Shown in pieces: positions 38,501-47,120 of a stretch of DNA of 64,000 bases; within the stretch, counting starts at the first letter, position 1, and each line of letters opens with the position of its first letter. The notes beneath the pieces were generated by a model, which saw only the letters and a list, made by a program, of their open reading frames with translations, did not search any database and was not told the DNA's origin. The stretch is from Fidelibacterota bacterium. GTDB lineage: Bacteria; Fidelibacterota; Marinisomatia; Marinisomatales; TCS55. The stretch lies in the NCBI GenBank assembly GCA_029936965.1, contig JAPYRG010000001.1, positions 150,685-214,684 of the forward strand, written 5' to 3'. Position numbers and translations under genes: made by a program.

Positions 38501-41500
38501 GGGAATACGCAACAGGAAGTCTATGTAAACGCGGGCGCCACGTTTAAAAATTGTGTGTTTACTATGTTTGACTCTGGGGATCTAGAAGCCCAATCTGATT
38601 GGGAGGATGTTGCGGTATATATCGATGCAGCTACGATTGTTTTTGATAACTGCGAGTTTACAAATATTACCGTTGACTATTCCAATGCTAGTAATAATGA
38701 ATCGTTTGGCGGTGCAATCAGGATCGGGAATCCTTATGGTGGTGGTTCCTCTGCTGGAATCGTTTACCTTAACCGTTGCGAAATTACCCATGTTACTATT
38801 ACTACGAGTAGCCCTGCAAATTTATATGGTGGAGCAATCATGGTTGGAGGGAACAGTGCGAATGATTTGACGCTGACCAATACAATTGTTGCAGATAATC
38901 TCGTATTCTATAATAATGGCGATACTTCTTATCCACCATCCGGAGGGGCCTTAAAAACTCGTGGTGGACATGTAAAAATTATCAATTCTACTATTGTAAA
39001 TAATGAATTGAGAACTATTACAAACTATTCAAGCGAAGGGAGCGCTATAAGTGCTGAAGACTGGAATTCCGATGGAGATTCACCGCATATTACCATGTTT
39101 AACAGTATTGTCCATGGAAACACCACGACCACGGACTTCCTTAGTAACGGCGGAGTTTCTTATCAGCTTCATCAAATACAGCTTAATGATTGGGCTGATG
39201 GTGTGGAAACATATTTCTCCTATTCCATTATTGCTGGGGATGATGATTTTGGTGGTGAAGAAATCTTACACCTGGATCCGGAAATTATTGATGCTACATA
39301 TGCGTTACACCCTCGCAGTCCTGCTATAGGTGCAGGAGCAGTTGAAAGCGAAGACGCGGAAGGAAATATTATTTATGCCCCGACTGTTGATATCACAGGG
39401 AGCTCGCGTCCAAACCCTTCTGATGATGATTCCTATCCTGGTAGAGATGCAGTACCAGACCTAGGTGCCATGGAAAGTGAGTTGGCGGTTAGCCCTTATC
39501 CAGATTCGCCAACCGATCTTTTTGTTGTTGAAAATCATCAATCGGTACAGTTGTTCTGGAACCCATCAAATGCGGGAGATGTTGTAAAATACAAAATTTA
39601 TTCCAGCGCCGATTCAATTACATTTACTCTAAGCGATTCCGTAAGCGGTCGTTATAATACGGAAGGATCAGTTGGAGGATTAACCAATGAAGAGTATTAC
39701 TGGTTTTATGTAACCAGCTTGGATAGCAACCATTATGAAAGCGGTGCTTCTTTTCAAGTAAAAGCCAAGCCTCATTATCAAGGTCCAGTGTGGTACGTGG
39801 ATATGAACTCCGCATCAGGTTCCCATGAAGGAAGCGCAACGGACGCGTTCCGCGATATTCAGGATGGCATTGATGCTGCGGATGAAGGGGATACGGTGAT
39901 GGTTTTTCCAGGAACGTATGATCGTCCGGACGACCAGGAATTAGAATTTATTCATGATCAAAATGGTACAATTTCGCCGAAGAATATTGTCCTATTCGCT
40001 CGGGGTGGTCCTGATAGTACCATTATTGATGGGGAAGGAAATAAACAGCTTTTTATTATTGATGCTAGAAATGATACGACATTAAAAATAGTAGGTTTTA
40101 CGATTCAAAATGGGGGCCATAACGAAAGTAATTTATACGGATCCGCCATTCATGTTTCTAGTGTTAATAATAATCCATCCGGCGTTGTATTTGAAAACTG
40201 TATTATTAAAGATTCCCATAGTGGGGGCCCAGCTATTTTTGTAGGATTTTCAAGTGGTGCTGTTTTCCGCGATTGTATCATCAAAAATAATAGCTGTAAC
40301 AATGGAGGATCTGGGCAATTAGATGGCGCAGGAATCAAAGTTCATTATGGCTCTGTTTTGCTTGATAGAACGAAAGTCATGGAAAATTATACGGAAAATA
40401 CTGGCTCTGGTGGTGAGAATCATAGGGGGTCTGGGATTCATGCGCTAACTAGCACTGTCTATGTGATCAATTCACTCATTGCAGGAAATTACATTGAAGA
40501 GCAAATTGGGGGTTCTGCTAATTATGGTTCAGGTATATACGCTTGGAGCTCGAACATGTATATTATCAACTCTACGATTACTGATAATCAAGGAATAGTT
40601 AATCCAGGCTCAGGTTCTGGTGCTGCTTTGGAAATTGGTTCCACAGATGAAAAACAAATTGTTATTTTTAATTCTATTATTGCTGGGAATTTCCCATCTA
40701 GTAACCAATCGTATATGGCGCAATCCGGCCAATATGTTATAGGTAACACCGTATTTGAAGGGGCATCAACTGAGTGGTTTTTTGATGACAGTGAGGGGTG
40801 TTACGATTTCGATCCATTATTTGAAGATAGTTTGGGTACGCTTTCTGCTTACAGTCCTGCCATTGGGAAAGGTGGAACAAGTATTGAAGATGCTACTGGA
40901 GATGATATCCCTTCTCCTGCAGTGGATTTGTATGGAAATGCAAGACCAAATCCTGCTGGCTCCAACCCCGATATTGGTGCCTATGAACATGTTCGTAGCG
41001 ATCCAAGACGATTGGTCTTTTATGTAGATGATACGATAGGGAACGATACTAATGATGGACTAACCAGCGAAACAGCATTGAAAAGTATTGGAGAAGGATT
41101 AAATAAATCTTCTAATAGAGATACTTTGGAACTTGTCGCAGGTACGTATAATGGAGCCGATAACCGAAATTTGAATATGCAGGGATTAACCCGCATTATT
41201 CGTTCCGTATCCGGACCAGCAACTACGATTATTGATTGTGAAAACCAGGGTCCTGCCTTTGTATTTAATAATAATGAGAGCGATTCCGTACATATTTCTG
41301 GCTTAACGATTATAAATGGAAGCAACAATAATGGCGGGGCTGTTTCGATCAGTGGTGCGGATCCAGTTTTTGAGAATATGATATTTAAAGATAATAACAG
41401 CTCAGCTAACGGTGGTGCCGTTTATGCCAACAACTCTCAATCAAGTTTTACTAATAGCGTATTTTTAGATAATCATGCTTCTTCAGGTGCTGCTGTATAT

Positions 41501-44500
41501 TCAAGCGGTGGTGATGTTTCTCTGAACCACTGCACGCTACTTGAAAATTTTGGAGATGATGAATCGGGTATAAAAAATGCTTCAGGAGATTTCATATTAA
41601 TGAATTCAATATACTGGGGGAATGACAGCATTGCTGGTGATGTAGATGTTTTGTATTCTAATATAATGGGTGGATATGGTGGCCCAGGCAATTTTAATGG
41701 TCGCCCTGGTTTTACAGATGCGGAAAATGGAGATCTATCTTTACTGAGCTGGTCTCCAATGATTGGACGTGGAAATGCTGCTAATATAATCGTTTCTGAT
41801 ATTTTGAGGACATCTCGAGCCGACAGTGTTGCTCCGGATATGGGTTCCTATGAAAATAGTCTGGACTCACCATCAGCTTACAGCCCGGTTACCTGGCATG
41901 TAGCCACTACTGGAATAGACACAGTTGTATACAACAATATTACCAGCATCAGTATGCCTTTTAATTCCTTGCAGTGGACTATGGATCATGTACTGGAAGG
42001 TGACTCCATTATTGTTCACCCTGGGGATCATACGGGATCTGTTGATAATTGGGGCAAGTCTGTACATATCCATGGAAATGCATTTGCGGCTGATGAAGTA
42101 TCCGTATTGGGTGAATTAGAATTTACCGGTGGCAGTAATTCTGTGAATATGCTGCGCGTCAGTAATGCCTTCGGTGATGGTTTTAATGTTTCTGCCGGTT
42201 CAATAAATATTGCTGATGTATTGGTGGATAATTCCAATGGAAAGGCGATTGTGCTCAGCGATACTGCTGATGCAACTATAGCAAGTGTTACCTTGTATGG
42301 TAATGGGTATGGTTTATATGATAATTCCAGTGGTTCTATCACCATGGTTAATTCCATTGTTTGGGGGAGTACGAATGTGTCCGATACCGCTAATGTTGCA
42401 GGGAACCCAACTGTTACCTATTCTGATATAGAGAGCGGTGTTTCAGGTACTGGAAATATTGAACTTGATCCATTATTTGTTGCAGCAGCCAATAACAATT
42501 TTGAGCTGGATCTGTTAAGTCCCTGTATTGATTCTGGTGATCCTAGTTCACTCTATGATGGAGATAGTACTATTACAGATATGGGAGCATTCCCGCGCTT
42601 GCGACAATTTCTTGCAGATTCATCAACTGGCGATGTGACCGTATCAGCGGATACAACGGTAATTATTACAGAGGATTTTACTGTGTCTGCATCTGACACC
42701 TTAGAGCTTGAAGCGGGAGCCGAGTTGTACTTTGCTCCTGGAGTAACGCTCACCATTGAAGGGACCTTGGATGCGCAAGGAACGCCGGAAGATGGTGTTA
42801 TTTCTTTCCTACCTCTTCATCCAGATTCTACATTTGGTGGTGTAGTAATTTCTGGAGGAGACGGATCTGGAGGTGGTCATGGTGGTAGAGATAGTGATAC
42901 GTATAGTTATATACAGATTAGTGGTGTAGAAGCCGATTCAGTACCACTTACAATCAATGGTTCAGCAACCTTGGATCATGTAACTATTGCTGGAAATGGC
43001 AATGCAGTTTCATTATCTACAACAGGTACTGTAGATCTTAATTATTCTATTTTAGAGGGCCAGACAGATGGTACCGTGAATATTCTTGGTTCGTTTACCA
43101 GCAGTACGGATCAGTTTTTAGATTATCCTAATGATGATTTTACCTTAGTTGCAACTGCTGCAGGAATTGATACAGATACAGAAAAGATAGATCCAGACTA
43201 TACATATGGAGATGCCGGGGCATTTTACCATGATCAAAGCAGTTATGCCGTAACATCCATTACCGTACTTCGACCAGCTAGTGGAGACACTGTTCTAGCG
43301 AGTCCGGATACGAGCACAACGGTTGGATTGACATCAAATATTCAGTTATTTAATACATATGGTCGTTATAAAACGAAAGGATCTGTTTCATGGGCATCGG
43401 TAAACAATACGGGATCATTTTCTATTGTTTCTACTGATTCTACCGGCTTGAATGGTGTTGTAAGTAATCAGTATGTAACAAGTATTGTATCTGGTAGCTA
43501 TAATTCATTTACTGTTTCTGCGGATGATGCATCTTCTACTTCTGGTTTTTATCTAGTGGAACCCGGTAGTCCAGATTCTGTACAGTTTGATGTACAATCA
43601 TCCTCTATGACACAGTTGGACAGTCTAACCTTTACAGCAAATGTGTACGATCAATTTTCTAATTTGGTTCGACTGGATGAGAATGTAGTGTGGAGTATTA
43701 ATTCGGTAACCGGATCTGGTGATGGATATCGCTTAAGTTCTGATACCACGGCAACAGATACTTCTGGAAATGCTGCGGTTGTACTATATACTGACCCTAC
43801 AGATAATACATTAAGTGTTGGAGATCAAGTGACTATTACTGCCACATCAGGTCTTGGATCACATGTTAGTTCTATGGTGACGATTATTCCATCCGATATA
43901 TATAATCTGACTCTTGATGAAGATTTGACAGCTGAAGGGCTGGAGGTATCTGCAGATACTGCTTACATAGATTTTTATACTGCATTAGTGGATACTTTTG
44001 ATAATCCACTAGAAAATGTAGAAGTATTCTGGGAAGTAGTTACTGGTTCCGGAACAGGTGAAAGCTTAAGCGCTGGAACTAGTAATACTAATTCACAGGG
44101 TGTTGCAAACACACGGTTAAATACAAATACAGTATCTGGGTCAGAGTATCAGGTTCGCTGCTGGGTAACAGAAAGCTCATTATTAAATGCGTTTGGTAGT
44201 TTTGAGGGGTTAGTAAATAATACTAATGCAAATAGCACCTCTAATCAATCTGTTGTAAGTAACATATTATCGCAATCTACTATTCGTTCTATTTCTCAAT
44301 CAACTAAGCGGGGTGTTTCTGATCGATCAGCCCGGGATGAAGAAAGTCATCTTAGAGCAAGTCAATTTGTCCCAGTCCAAATTAGTGAGTCATCTAATAT
44401 AAGTCGCAATGTAAATCGTGTTGCAGCATATGATTTAGATGATACATCATCAGTCGTTCTTGTATGGCCAGGGATAACCGCTTCTTTAAGCGGCGTTCCG

Positions 44501-47032
44501 CAGGGAGCTGAAGATTTAGAGTTAGATGAACAGTTTGGCTTTACCTTGGATGCACATGATCAATTTGGGAACCTTGTTCGTGATAATACTTCTATTACAT
44601 GGGAGGTAAACCCTTCATCTGCAAATGTTTCTATTGTTAGTCAGGATAATGTAACTACGGATGGTCAAGCAGTAATTGCATTGCAAGTTGCAAGTAACGC
44701 AGCATGGGACTTTTCATTTAAAATTATCGCAACGGTAGAAGGGGTAAGTGATTCTACTGGATCGTACCGGATTGATGATATTACCGCTCCTGCTTCGGTT
44801 TCTGCTTTAAGCATTAGTCCTTCTGTTTGGACGTCGAATAATGATTTTACTCTTGCCTGGACAAATCCATCGGAGCATTCTGGTGTAGCAGGGGCTCATT
44901 ATGAAATTGAGGGAGAATCTTCAGAATATATTGCTGGTTCAGGTATACAAACATTGAATTTTACCATGCCTGCAAACAACGCTCGTACAGTAAAATTATG
45001 GCTACAGGATAACGCAGATAATGAAGATGAATCTAGCGCCATGACCGTTACTTCAAAGTGGGACGATACAGCTCCACAGACATTTGATCTAACACTGCCA
45101 CTAGCTGGATGGTACAAGGAAACAGAATATCGTTTTGAATGGGAAGCTTCAAGCGATGTCACTTCTGGTCTCAGTCATTATCTGTTCTCATTGAATGGAG
45201 GAAATGAAACGGCGGAAATTTCACCAGACTCAACAGGGCTTTCACCTTCATTTGGCCTCGCTCAAGGATCGCATAGTTGGACAGTAACTGCATATGATAG
45301 CGCAGGGAATGCTATGGAGACATCCAACCCGCAAACAATTAATGTAGACCACACTATTCCTGGGATTACGCATAATCCAGTTTTGGAAGCAGTAGAGAAT
45401 ACCGCTGTTGTGATTAATGCGGTGTTTACAGAAGATGGAGCCGGTCAATCGGGGATTTATAAAGCCGAATTATATTATCGTCGTGGTGGTGAAGCGAATT
45501 GGCAGCCTCCTGTAGATATGTCCACATTAAGTTCGTATCAAATTGCAAGTTCCTTCTCCACATCATCAGGAATTGAATATTATTTATATGCAGAAGATGT
45601 TGCCGGGAATACAACCAATAAACCTGTAGTAGGCTTTACATCAATTTCTGTTACCATACCGAATGGTCTTGCAAGTACAGATCGTTGGCCAACTGGTGTG
45701 CCAAATGGAGGAGATGTGAGTAATTATCAGATATGGTCTTTCCCTGGAAATCCAACAAGTACTTCCCCGGTTAATCTTATCGTAGATGATATGCCTGATG
45801 CAGCTTTTGATAATACGAAGTGGAGAGCCTTTTCCTATGCAGGTTCTGGGGCGTGGACAGAGTTTGAACAGCTGTCTTCATTAAATAGTGGAGAAAGTTA
45901 TTTTATTCTTATAAAAGATCCTGGTTTTAGCATAAATACAGGACAAACATATACTATTACTACAAATCAACCATATCAAATCAATTTAACTAGTGGTGAT
46001 TGGACTTTCATCGGGAACCCATTTGATTTTTCTATCCCATTAAGCTCCGTGCTTACGGATGATTCCACATCTCTATCTGGAGATCAGAATTTTTATACAT
46101 ATGATGGTGGTAGCTGGACCAACGCTTCTTCTTTAGAGCCATGGGGCGGATATATTTATAAGTCATCTAGTGCATCTAGCATATCTATTGATCCAGGCGC
46201 TGGTAGTGGAGGATTATTAGGAAGAAGCGCTGCTGATCCAGAAATTATTCTTGAATATGATGAGTGGTTAATCAATATATCGGCTCGAAATGGATTAGGT
46301 AGAGATCAATTTAATGAAGTTGGTTTACTGCAGGGAGCAATGGATACATATGATAATCAGGATGCTTTTGAACCTCCATTAGTTCCAGGTGGTATTTCGG
46401 TTCGAATAAATAATAGGGATTGGCCGGAGAATGGAGATACCTATACACGAGATATTCGTATGCCAAAAGAAGAAGGAGAATATTGGGATTTAGAAGTCAT
46501 AGCCCAAGATGATGAGCATAATGTATATCTTACTTTTGAAGATTTAGATTTAATCCCAGAGGATTTAGATGTATTTGCGATAGATGTTACTCTTGGTATT
46601 GCCCAGGACTTACGATGGAAACATGTATATAAATATGCAGTAACAGATCCATCACAGAAGCATGAAGTTCGATTTATTGCAGGTACCAGAGAATTTTTAC
46701 AGAAGAATAATGCAGGGATAGAGCTTTTCCCAGACCGCTATGCGTTAAGTCAGAACTATCCAAACCCATTTAACCCGCAAACTTCTATTCTACTTACTAT
46801 GCAGGATGAAGCCAATGTAAGTCTCGTGGTATATAACTTATTAGGGGAAGAAGTTGCAGTACTAGCCAATAATGAATATCGACCTGCAGGTTATCATAAT
46901 TTTATCTGGAAAGGATTGAACAAGGATAACGAACGTGTCTCTAGTGGTGTATATTTTTACATGGCACGTGTTATATCGCCAAAAGGAGAATTACTTATAA
47001 GCGATACGCATAAGATGATCCTTGTAAAATAA
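32597..47032 (+). CDS. Giant secreted multidomain protein with beta-helix, Fn3 and Ig-like modules and a type IX-like sorting domain
   Basis: 4811 residues without interruption. A signal peptide (about 1-25) precedes a LamG/concanavalin-like domain (about 27-215) and a nidogen-like region (about 250-450). Two Fn3 domains (about 455-635) follow. Then right-handed beta-helix modules opening with GPVW(Y/W)V-like boundaries at residues about 638, 1203, 1838, 2396, 2806 and 3096, with Fn3 domains at about 1108, 1741 and 2299. Helix modules carry DUF1565-like text (IQDAIDAA, GDTVKVLPGTY) and coil repeats of the NCTFRNNSA kind. From about 3550 come Big-1/Ig-like repeats (VYDQFSNLVRLDENVVWSI, AHDQFGNLVRDNTSITWEV), then Fn3-like domains. 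The end (about 4715-4811) is the type A sorting domain: SQNYPNPFNPQTSI, VYNLLGEEVAVL, SGVYFYMARV. The likely role is surface adhesion or polysaccharide interaction (inference). It starts 9 bases after the CsgG-like gene. Confidence 0.9.
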   Translation: MIRIRIVYILFFVFAFVAPQWLVSQSLNFDGVSGSVRIPHSQNLNISESGTWSQGSIMAYIKLNDPTEYLEDEFLRIVSKKIGWDNDYGYELDVNPALGFITLLAGGGDFARGSFTATTSWTQIIASFNGSSANIYVNGVDVTTDSTIGNIYGSTVPLYIGSLSNSPDENPSVFNGKIDDVAIWNQELSSYSVSEIYNSGNALDVTTLSSSSYSLAGYWRMNEGSGSVVGDNNTGPHTHDGSIYGNVTWSTDSPQQQLLPDYKWFSSDSAGGPVYSWQDITSTGTLISMSGDDNNTGPHPIGFMFPFYGIDYSTFRISTNGFISFTSSSNAYNNSEFPSAAAPEAVLAPFWEDLIFTSDKAYYHSDENQLVITFNDVDRLGQEATSSYTFQVILKSTGEIIFQYNTMTGPLNGATIGWQNFYRTEGTSIVYNNANFNLIHNGWAVRIEDINSGLPPPSSFTSAASYQTVDLSWVASSSDSVANYVIYRGTSSGSLSPLDSVASTVTSYSNTGLTNGTTYYYGIRSKSSSGGYSVMRTTTATPNVASPTNLSATATTGQATLSWTAAIGSSIARTLIYQGTSSSNLSLVDSTSDASTATKTITGLTNNSTYYFYVQSRGTDGSVSSATAQVEATPTYTGPVWWVSASVSTDGDGTSTTPFRYITSAIAAAAEDDTVKLVAGTYSGAQNRDIDIDDKNLVFISASGADVTLLDASEYGRHFSISSGLDSTLQFIGLTFKNGNSGSGGSVEIQRSSPIFKDCIFEGNQSSAGGAMRIFGGSPKFKNCTFRNNSAYEGGGAVIIDNNSEFDNTERPVFRNCTFTSNTVVGEGSQRGGAVFFNGNGSVEFSDCEFRYNSITATATGTGNGGAIFINNSYSNDDQIENPVLLNRCSFIGNSVISAQSNARGGAIGVLSSTNIINCLIADNTIDGYADWSPGAGIFIQLNSYWDSDEQTEEYGTVKIINSTIVNNDNNSSGGQGGGIFIADNNTNLTMFNTILWGNTDNYNYGNPNINDQGDLLTDYNNIENGDTWSNLGSNSTYIDPQFSDATNGDYSLGLASSLVGAGTATFEGLSAPSADIRNNNTSYPRPNPSGTNPDMGAYESSYSSSPYPDAPTGLTATAGDGTITLSWTASSETDIAKYGVYYGTESGPTVKQAEVSGASTVTTTISGLSNNVTYYFRVTAIDNDNYESGYSSEVSASPAFSGSTIYVDNSGSEPSNPDGSESNAFYSIQDAIDAESTINGKRILVKAGTYTGSGSNPVIDLKGKNVIIESDAGPATTIIDAGGSRTALSLDKYDGQFSGYSASATKFIGLTFTNGDDDESLIDINGPNIFESSNSWDVTFENCRFTNTDNDYGNSYSVVYVARSSSIFDGCQFRDLNIIGNFQNTSEKSAPIKLEGQGGWFDLPGGFAQDSTVYRPQFKNCVIADNSVVNNGSNKNYYDNYRGGGISVRVGAIPYFENTRIDSNTVDAGGDYPSSFYAHINGGGIYIEGRYKNDPPIKFVNCSISGNIVKGTNVNGAGVYTKSAQTQFINTVITNNLAFGAYDNDNNPYVDVKGGGIYCNPSHDNSENPNYSPKDPLLLLLNCTVANNKLKYISNQNINWCGAGIFRENYDDPVLIMNSIVYHNTVVGEESSSGAHYKMNLGLSQSSQWGTNESTIGYSFIEHYDDAGIDGDEIYDYSPAFNDTANGDFSLSIASLAIGAGVSEYEDVDAPAYDYNNSARPGSDGGNPDLGAFEHDMASTPYPAKPQSLTVSSTGDSTVVLSWAESSESDLIRYRVYYGTSSPAATLIDSASASATSISVDGLTNGTTYYFRITALDAEGYESIYSAEVSGSPEYTGPVWYVDDNSGSGSHEGSPGDPFREIQDAIDVASTGDTVKVLPGTYDRADDQELSFHDSENNTAKNIVLMSRDGAATTFLDGENKRVFELVDDTDTTLHIIGFTITASNGAEHGDDYQGAIVKAVGNNYWDGNTQQEVYVNAGATFKNCVFTMFDSGDLEAQSDWEDVAVYIDAATIVFDNCEFTNITVDYSNASNNESFGGAIRIGNPYGGGSSAGIVYLNRCEITHVTITTSSPANLYGGAIMVGGNSANDLTLTNTIVADNLVFYNNGDTSYPPSGGALKTRGGHVKIINSTIVNNELRTITNYSSEGSAISAEDWNSDGDSPHITMFNSIVHGNTTTTDFLSNGGVSYQLHQIQLNDWADGVETYFSYSIIAGDDDFGGEEILHLDPEIIDATYALHPRSPAIGAGAVESEDAEGNIIYAPTVDITGSSRPNPSDDDSYPGRDAVPDLGAMESELAVSPYPDSPTDLFVVENHQSVQLFWNPSNAGDVVKYKIYSSADSITFTLSDSVSGRYNTEGSVGGLTNEEYYWFYVTSLDSNHYESGASFQVKAKPHYQGPVWYVDMNSASGSHEGSATDAFRDIQDGIDAADEGDTVMVFPGTYDRPDDQELEFIHDQNGTISPKNIVLFARGGPDSTIIDGEGNKQLFIIDARNDTTLKIVGFTIQNGGHNESNLYGSAIHVSSVNNNPSGVVFENCIIKDSHSGGPAIFVGFSSGAVFRDCIIKNNSCNNGGSGQLDGAGIKVHYGSVLLDRTKVMENYTENTGSGGENHRGSGIHALTSTVYVINSLIAGNYIEEQIGGSANYGSGIYAWSSNMYIINSTITDNQGIVNPGSGSGAALEIGSTDEKQIVIFNSIIAGNFPSSNQSYMAQSGQYVIGNTVFEGASTEWFFDDSEGCYDFDPLFEDSLGTLSAYSPAIGKGGTSIEDATGDDIPSPAVDLYGNARPNPAGSNPDIGAYEHVRSDPRRLVFYVDDTIGNDTNDGLTSETALKSIGEGLNKSSNRDTLELVAGTYNGADNRNLNMQGLTRIIRSVSGPATTIIDCENQGPAFVFNNNESDSVHISGLTIINGSNNNGGAVSISGADPVFENMIFKDNNSSANGGAVYANNSQSSFTNSVFLDNHASSGAAVYSSGGDVSLNHCTLLENFGDDESGIKNASGDFILMNSIYWGNDSIAGDVDVLYSNIMGGYGGPGNFNGRPGFTDAENGDLSLLSWSPMIGRGNAANIIVSDILRTSRADSVAPDMGSYENSLDSPSAYSPVTWHVATTGIDTVVYNNITSISMPFNSLQWTMDHVLEGDSIIVHPGDHTGSVDNWGKSVHIHGNAFAADEVSVLGELEFTGGSNSVNMLRVSNAFGDGFNVSAGSINIADVLVDNSNGKAIVLSDTADATIASVTLYGNGYGLYDNSSGSITMVNSIVWGSTNVSDTANVAGNPTVTYSDIESGVSGTGNIELDPLFVAAANNNFELDLLSPCIDSGDPSSLYDGDSTITDMGAFPRLRQFLADSSTGDVTVSADTTVIITEDFTVSASDTLELEAGAELYFAPGVTLTIEGTLDAQGTPEDGVISFLPLHPDSTFGGVVISGGDGSGGGHGGRDSDTYSYIQISGVEADSVPLTINGSATLDHVTIAGNGNAVSLSTTGTVDLNYSILEGQTDGTVNILGSFTSSTDQFLDYPNDDFTLVATAAGIDTDTEKIDPDYTYGDAGAFYHDQSSYAVTSITVLRPASGDTVLASPDTSTTVGLTSNIQLFNTYGRYKTKGSVSWASVNNTGSFSIVSTDSTGLNGVVSNQYVTSIVSGSYNSFTVSADDASSTSGFYLVEPGSPDSVQFDVQSSSMTQLDSLTFTANVYDQFSNLVRLDENVVWSINSVTGSGDGYRLSSDTTATDTSGNAAVVLYTDPTDNTLSVGDQVTITATSGLGSHVSSMVTIIPSDIYNLTLDEDLTAEGLEVSADTAYIDFYTALVDTFDNPLENVEVFWEVVTGSGTGESLSAGTSNTNSQGVANTRLNTNTVSGSEYQVRCWVTESSLLNAFGSFEGLVNNTNANSTSNQSVVSNILSQSTIRSISQSTKRGVSDRSARDEESHLRASQFVPVQISESSNISRNVNRVAAYDLDDTSSVVLVWPGITASLSGVPQGAEDLELDEQFGFTLDAHDQFGNLVRDNTSITWEVNPSSANVSIVSQDNVTTDGQAVIALQVASNAAWDFSFKIIATVEGVSDSTGSYRIDDITAPASVSALSISPSVWTSNNDFTLAWTNPSEHSGVAGAHYEIEGESSEYIAGSGIQTLNFTMPANNARTVKLWLQDNADNEDESSAMTVTSKWDDTAPQTFDLTLPLAGWYKETEYRFEWEASSDVTSGLSHYLFSLNGGNETAEISPDSTGLSPSFGLAQGSHSWTVTAYDSAGNAMETSNPQTINVDHTIPGITHNPVLEAVENTAVVINAVFTEDGAGQSGIYKAELYYRRGGEANWQPPVDMSTLSSYQIASSFSTSSGIEYYLYAEDVAGNTTNKPVVGFTSISVTIPNGLASTDRWPTGVPNGGDVSNYQIWSFPGNPTSTSPVNLIVDDMPDAAFDNTKWRAFSYAGSGAWTEFEQLSSLNSGESYFILIKDPGFSINTGQTYTITTNQPYQINLTSGDWTFIGNPFDFSIPLSSVLTDDSTSLSGDQNFYTYDGGSWTNASSLEPWGGYIYKSSSASSISIDPGAGSGGLLGRSAADPEIILEYDEWLINISARNGLGRDQFNEVGLLQGAMDTYDNQDAFEPPLVPGGISVRINNRDWPENGDTYTRDIRMPKEEGEYWDLEVIAQDDEHNVYLTFEDLDLIPEDLDVFAIDVTLGIAQDLRWKHVYKYAVTDPSQKHEVRFIAGTREFLQKNNAGIELFPDRYALSQNYPNPFNPQTSILLTMQDEANVSLVVYNLLGEEVAVLANNEYRPAGYHNFIWKGLNKDNERVSSGVYFYMARVISPKGELLISDTHKMILVK
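33287..33307 (+). repeat. 21-bp direct repeat, copy 1
   Basis: GATAATAATACGGGGCCACAC (positions 33287-33307) recurs exactly at 33473-33493. Both copies lie in the same frame of the giant gene and encode DNNTGPH, in otherwise unrelated domains. Confidence 0.9.
33473..33493 (+). repeat. 21-bp direct repeat, copy 2
   Basis: Exact second copy of 33287-33307, 186 bases downstream and in frame (186 = 3 x 62). Recombination between the copies would delete 62 codons without a frameshift. Confidence 0.9.
38108..38281 (+). repeat. Beta-helix opening module, copy A
   Basis: Encodes 58 residues from GPVWYVDDN to the HD after QELSF. It aligns with 39782-39958 at 44 of 58 identical residues by my hand count, with one one-residue insertion. 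This is much closer than the other helix openings in the same protein. Confidence 0.8.
39782..39958 (+). repeat. Beta-helix opening module, copy B
   Basis: Partner of 38108-38281. The shared stretches SGSHEGS, IQD-ID and PGTYDR-DDQEL stand out. A segment of about 560 codons (Fn3 plus helix) appears to be the duplicated unit. Confidence 0.8.
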
Positions 47033-47049
47033 GATTTCTTTTATGATCA

Positions 47050-47078
47050 AAAAGGGCAGATTTACTGCCCTTTTTTAT
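47050..47078 (+). terminator. Rho-independent terminator after the giant gene
   Basis: A 9-bp stem AAAGGGCAG / CTGCCCTTT with a 5-base loop followed by a T tract begins 18 bases after the stop of the giant gene. It separates the secretion run from the FecR-cyclase pair, which therefore probably has its own promoter in 47079-47120. Confidence 0.88.
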
Positions 47079-47120
47079 TATATTAGTTTCAGTGAATAAA
47101 TAATTTATAGGTAGTATCTA

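Noticed and set aside
34639..42357. Many 60-100-residue frames on both strands inside the giant gene
   Set aside because: They are shadows of the repetitive low-complexity coding sequence and lack ribosome sites or protein-like composition.
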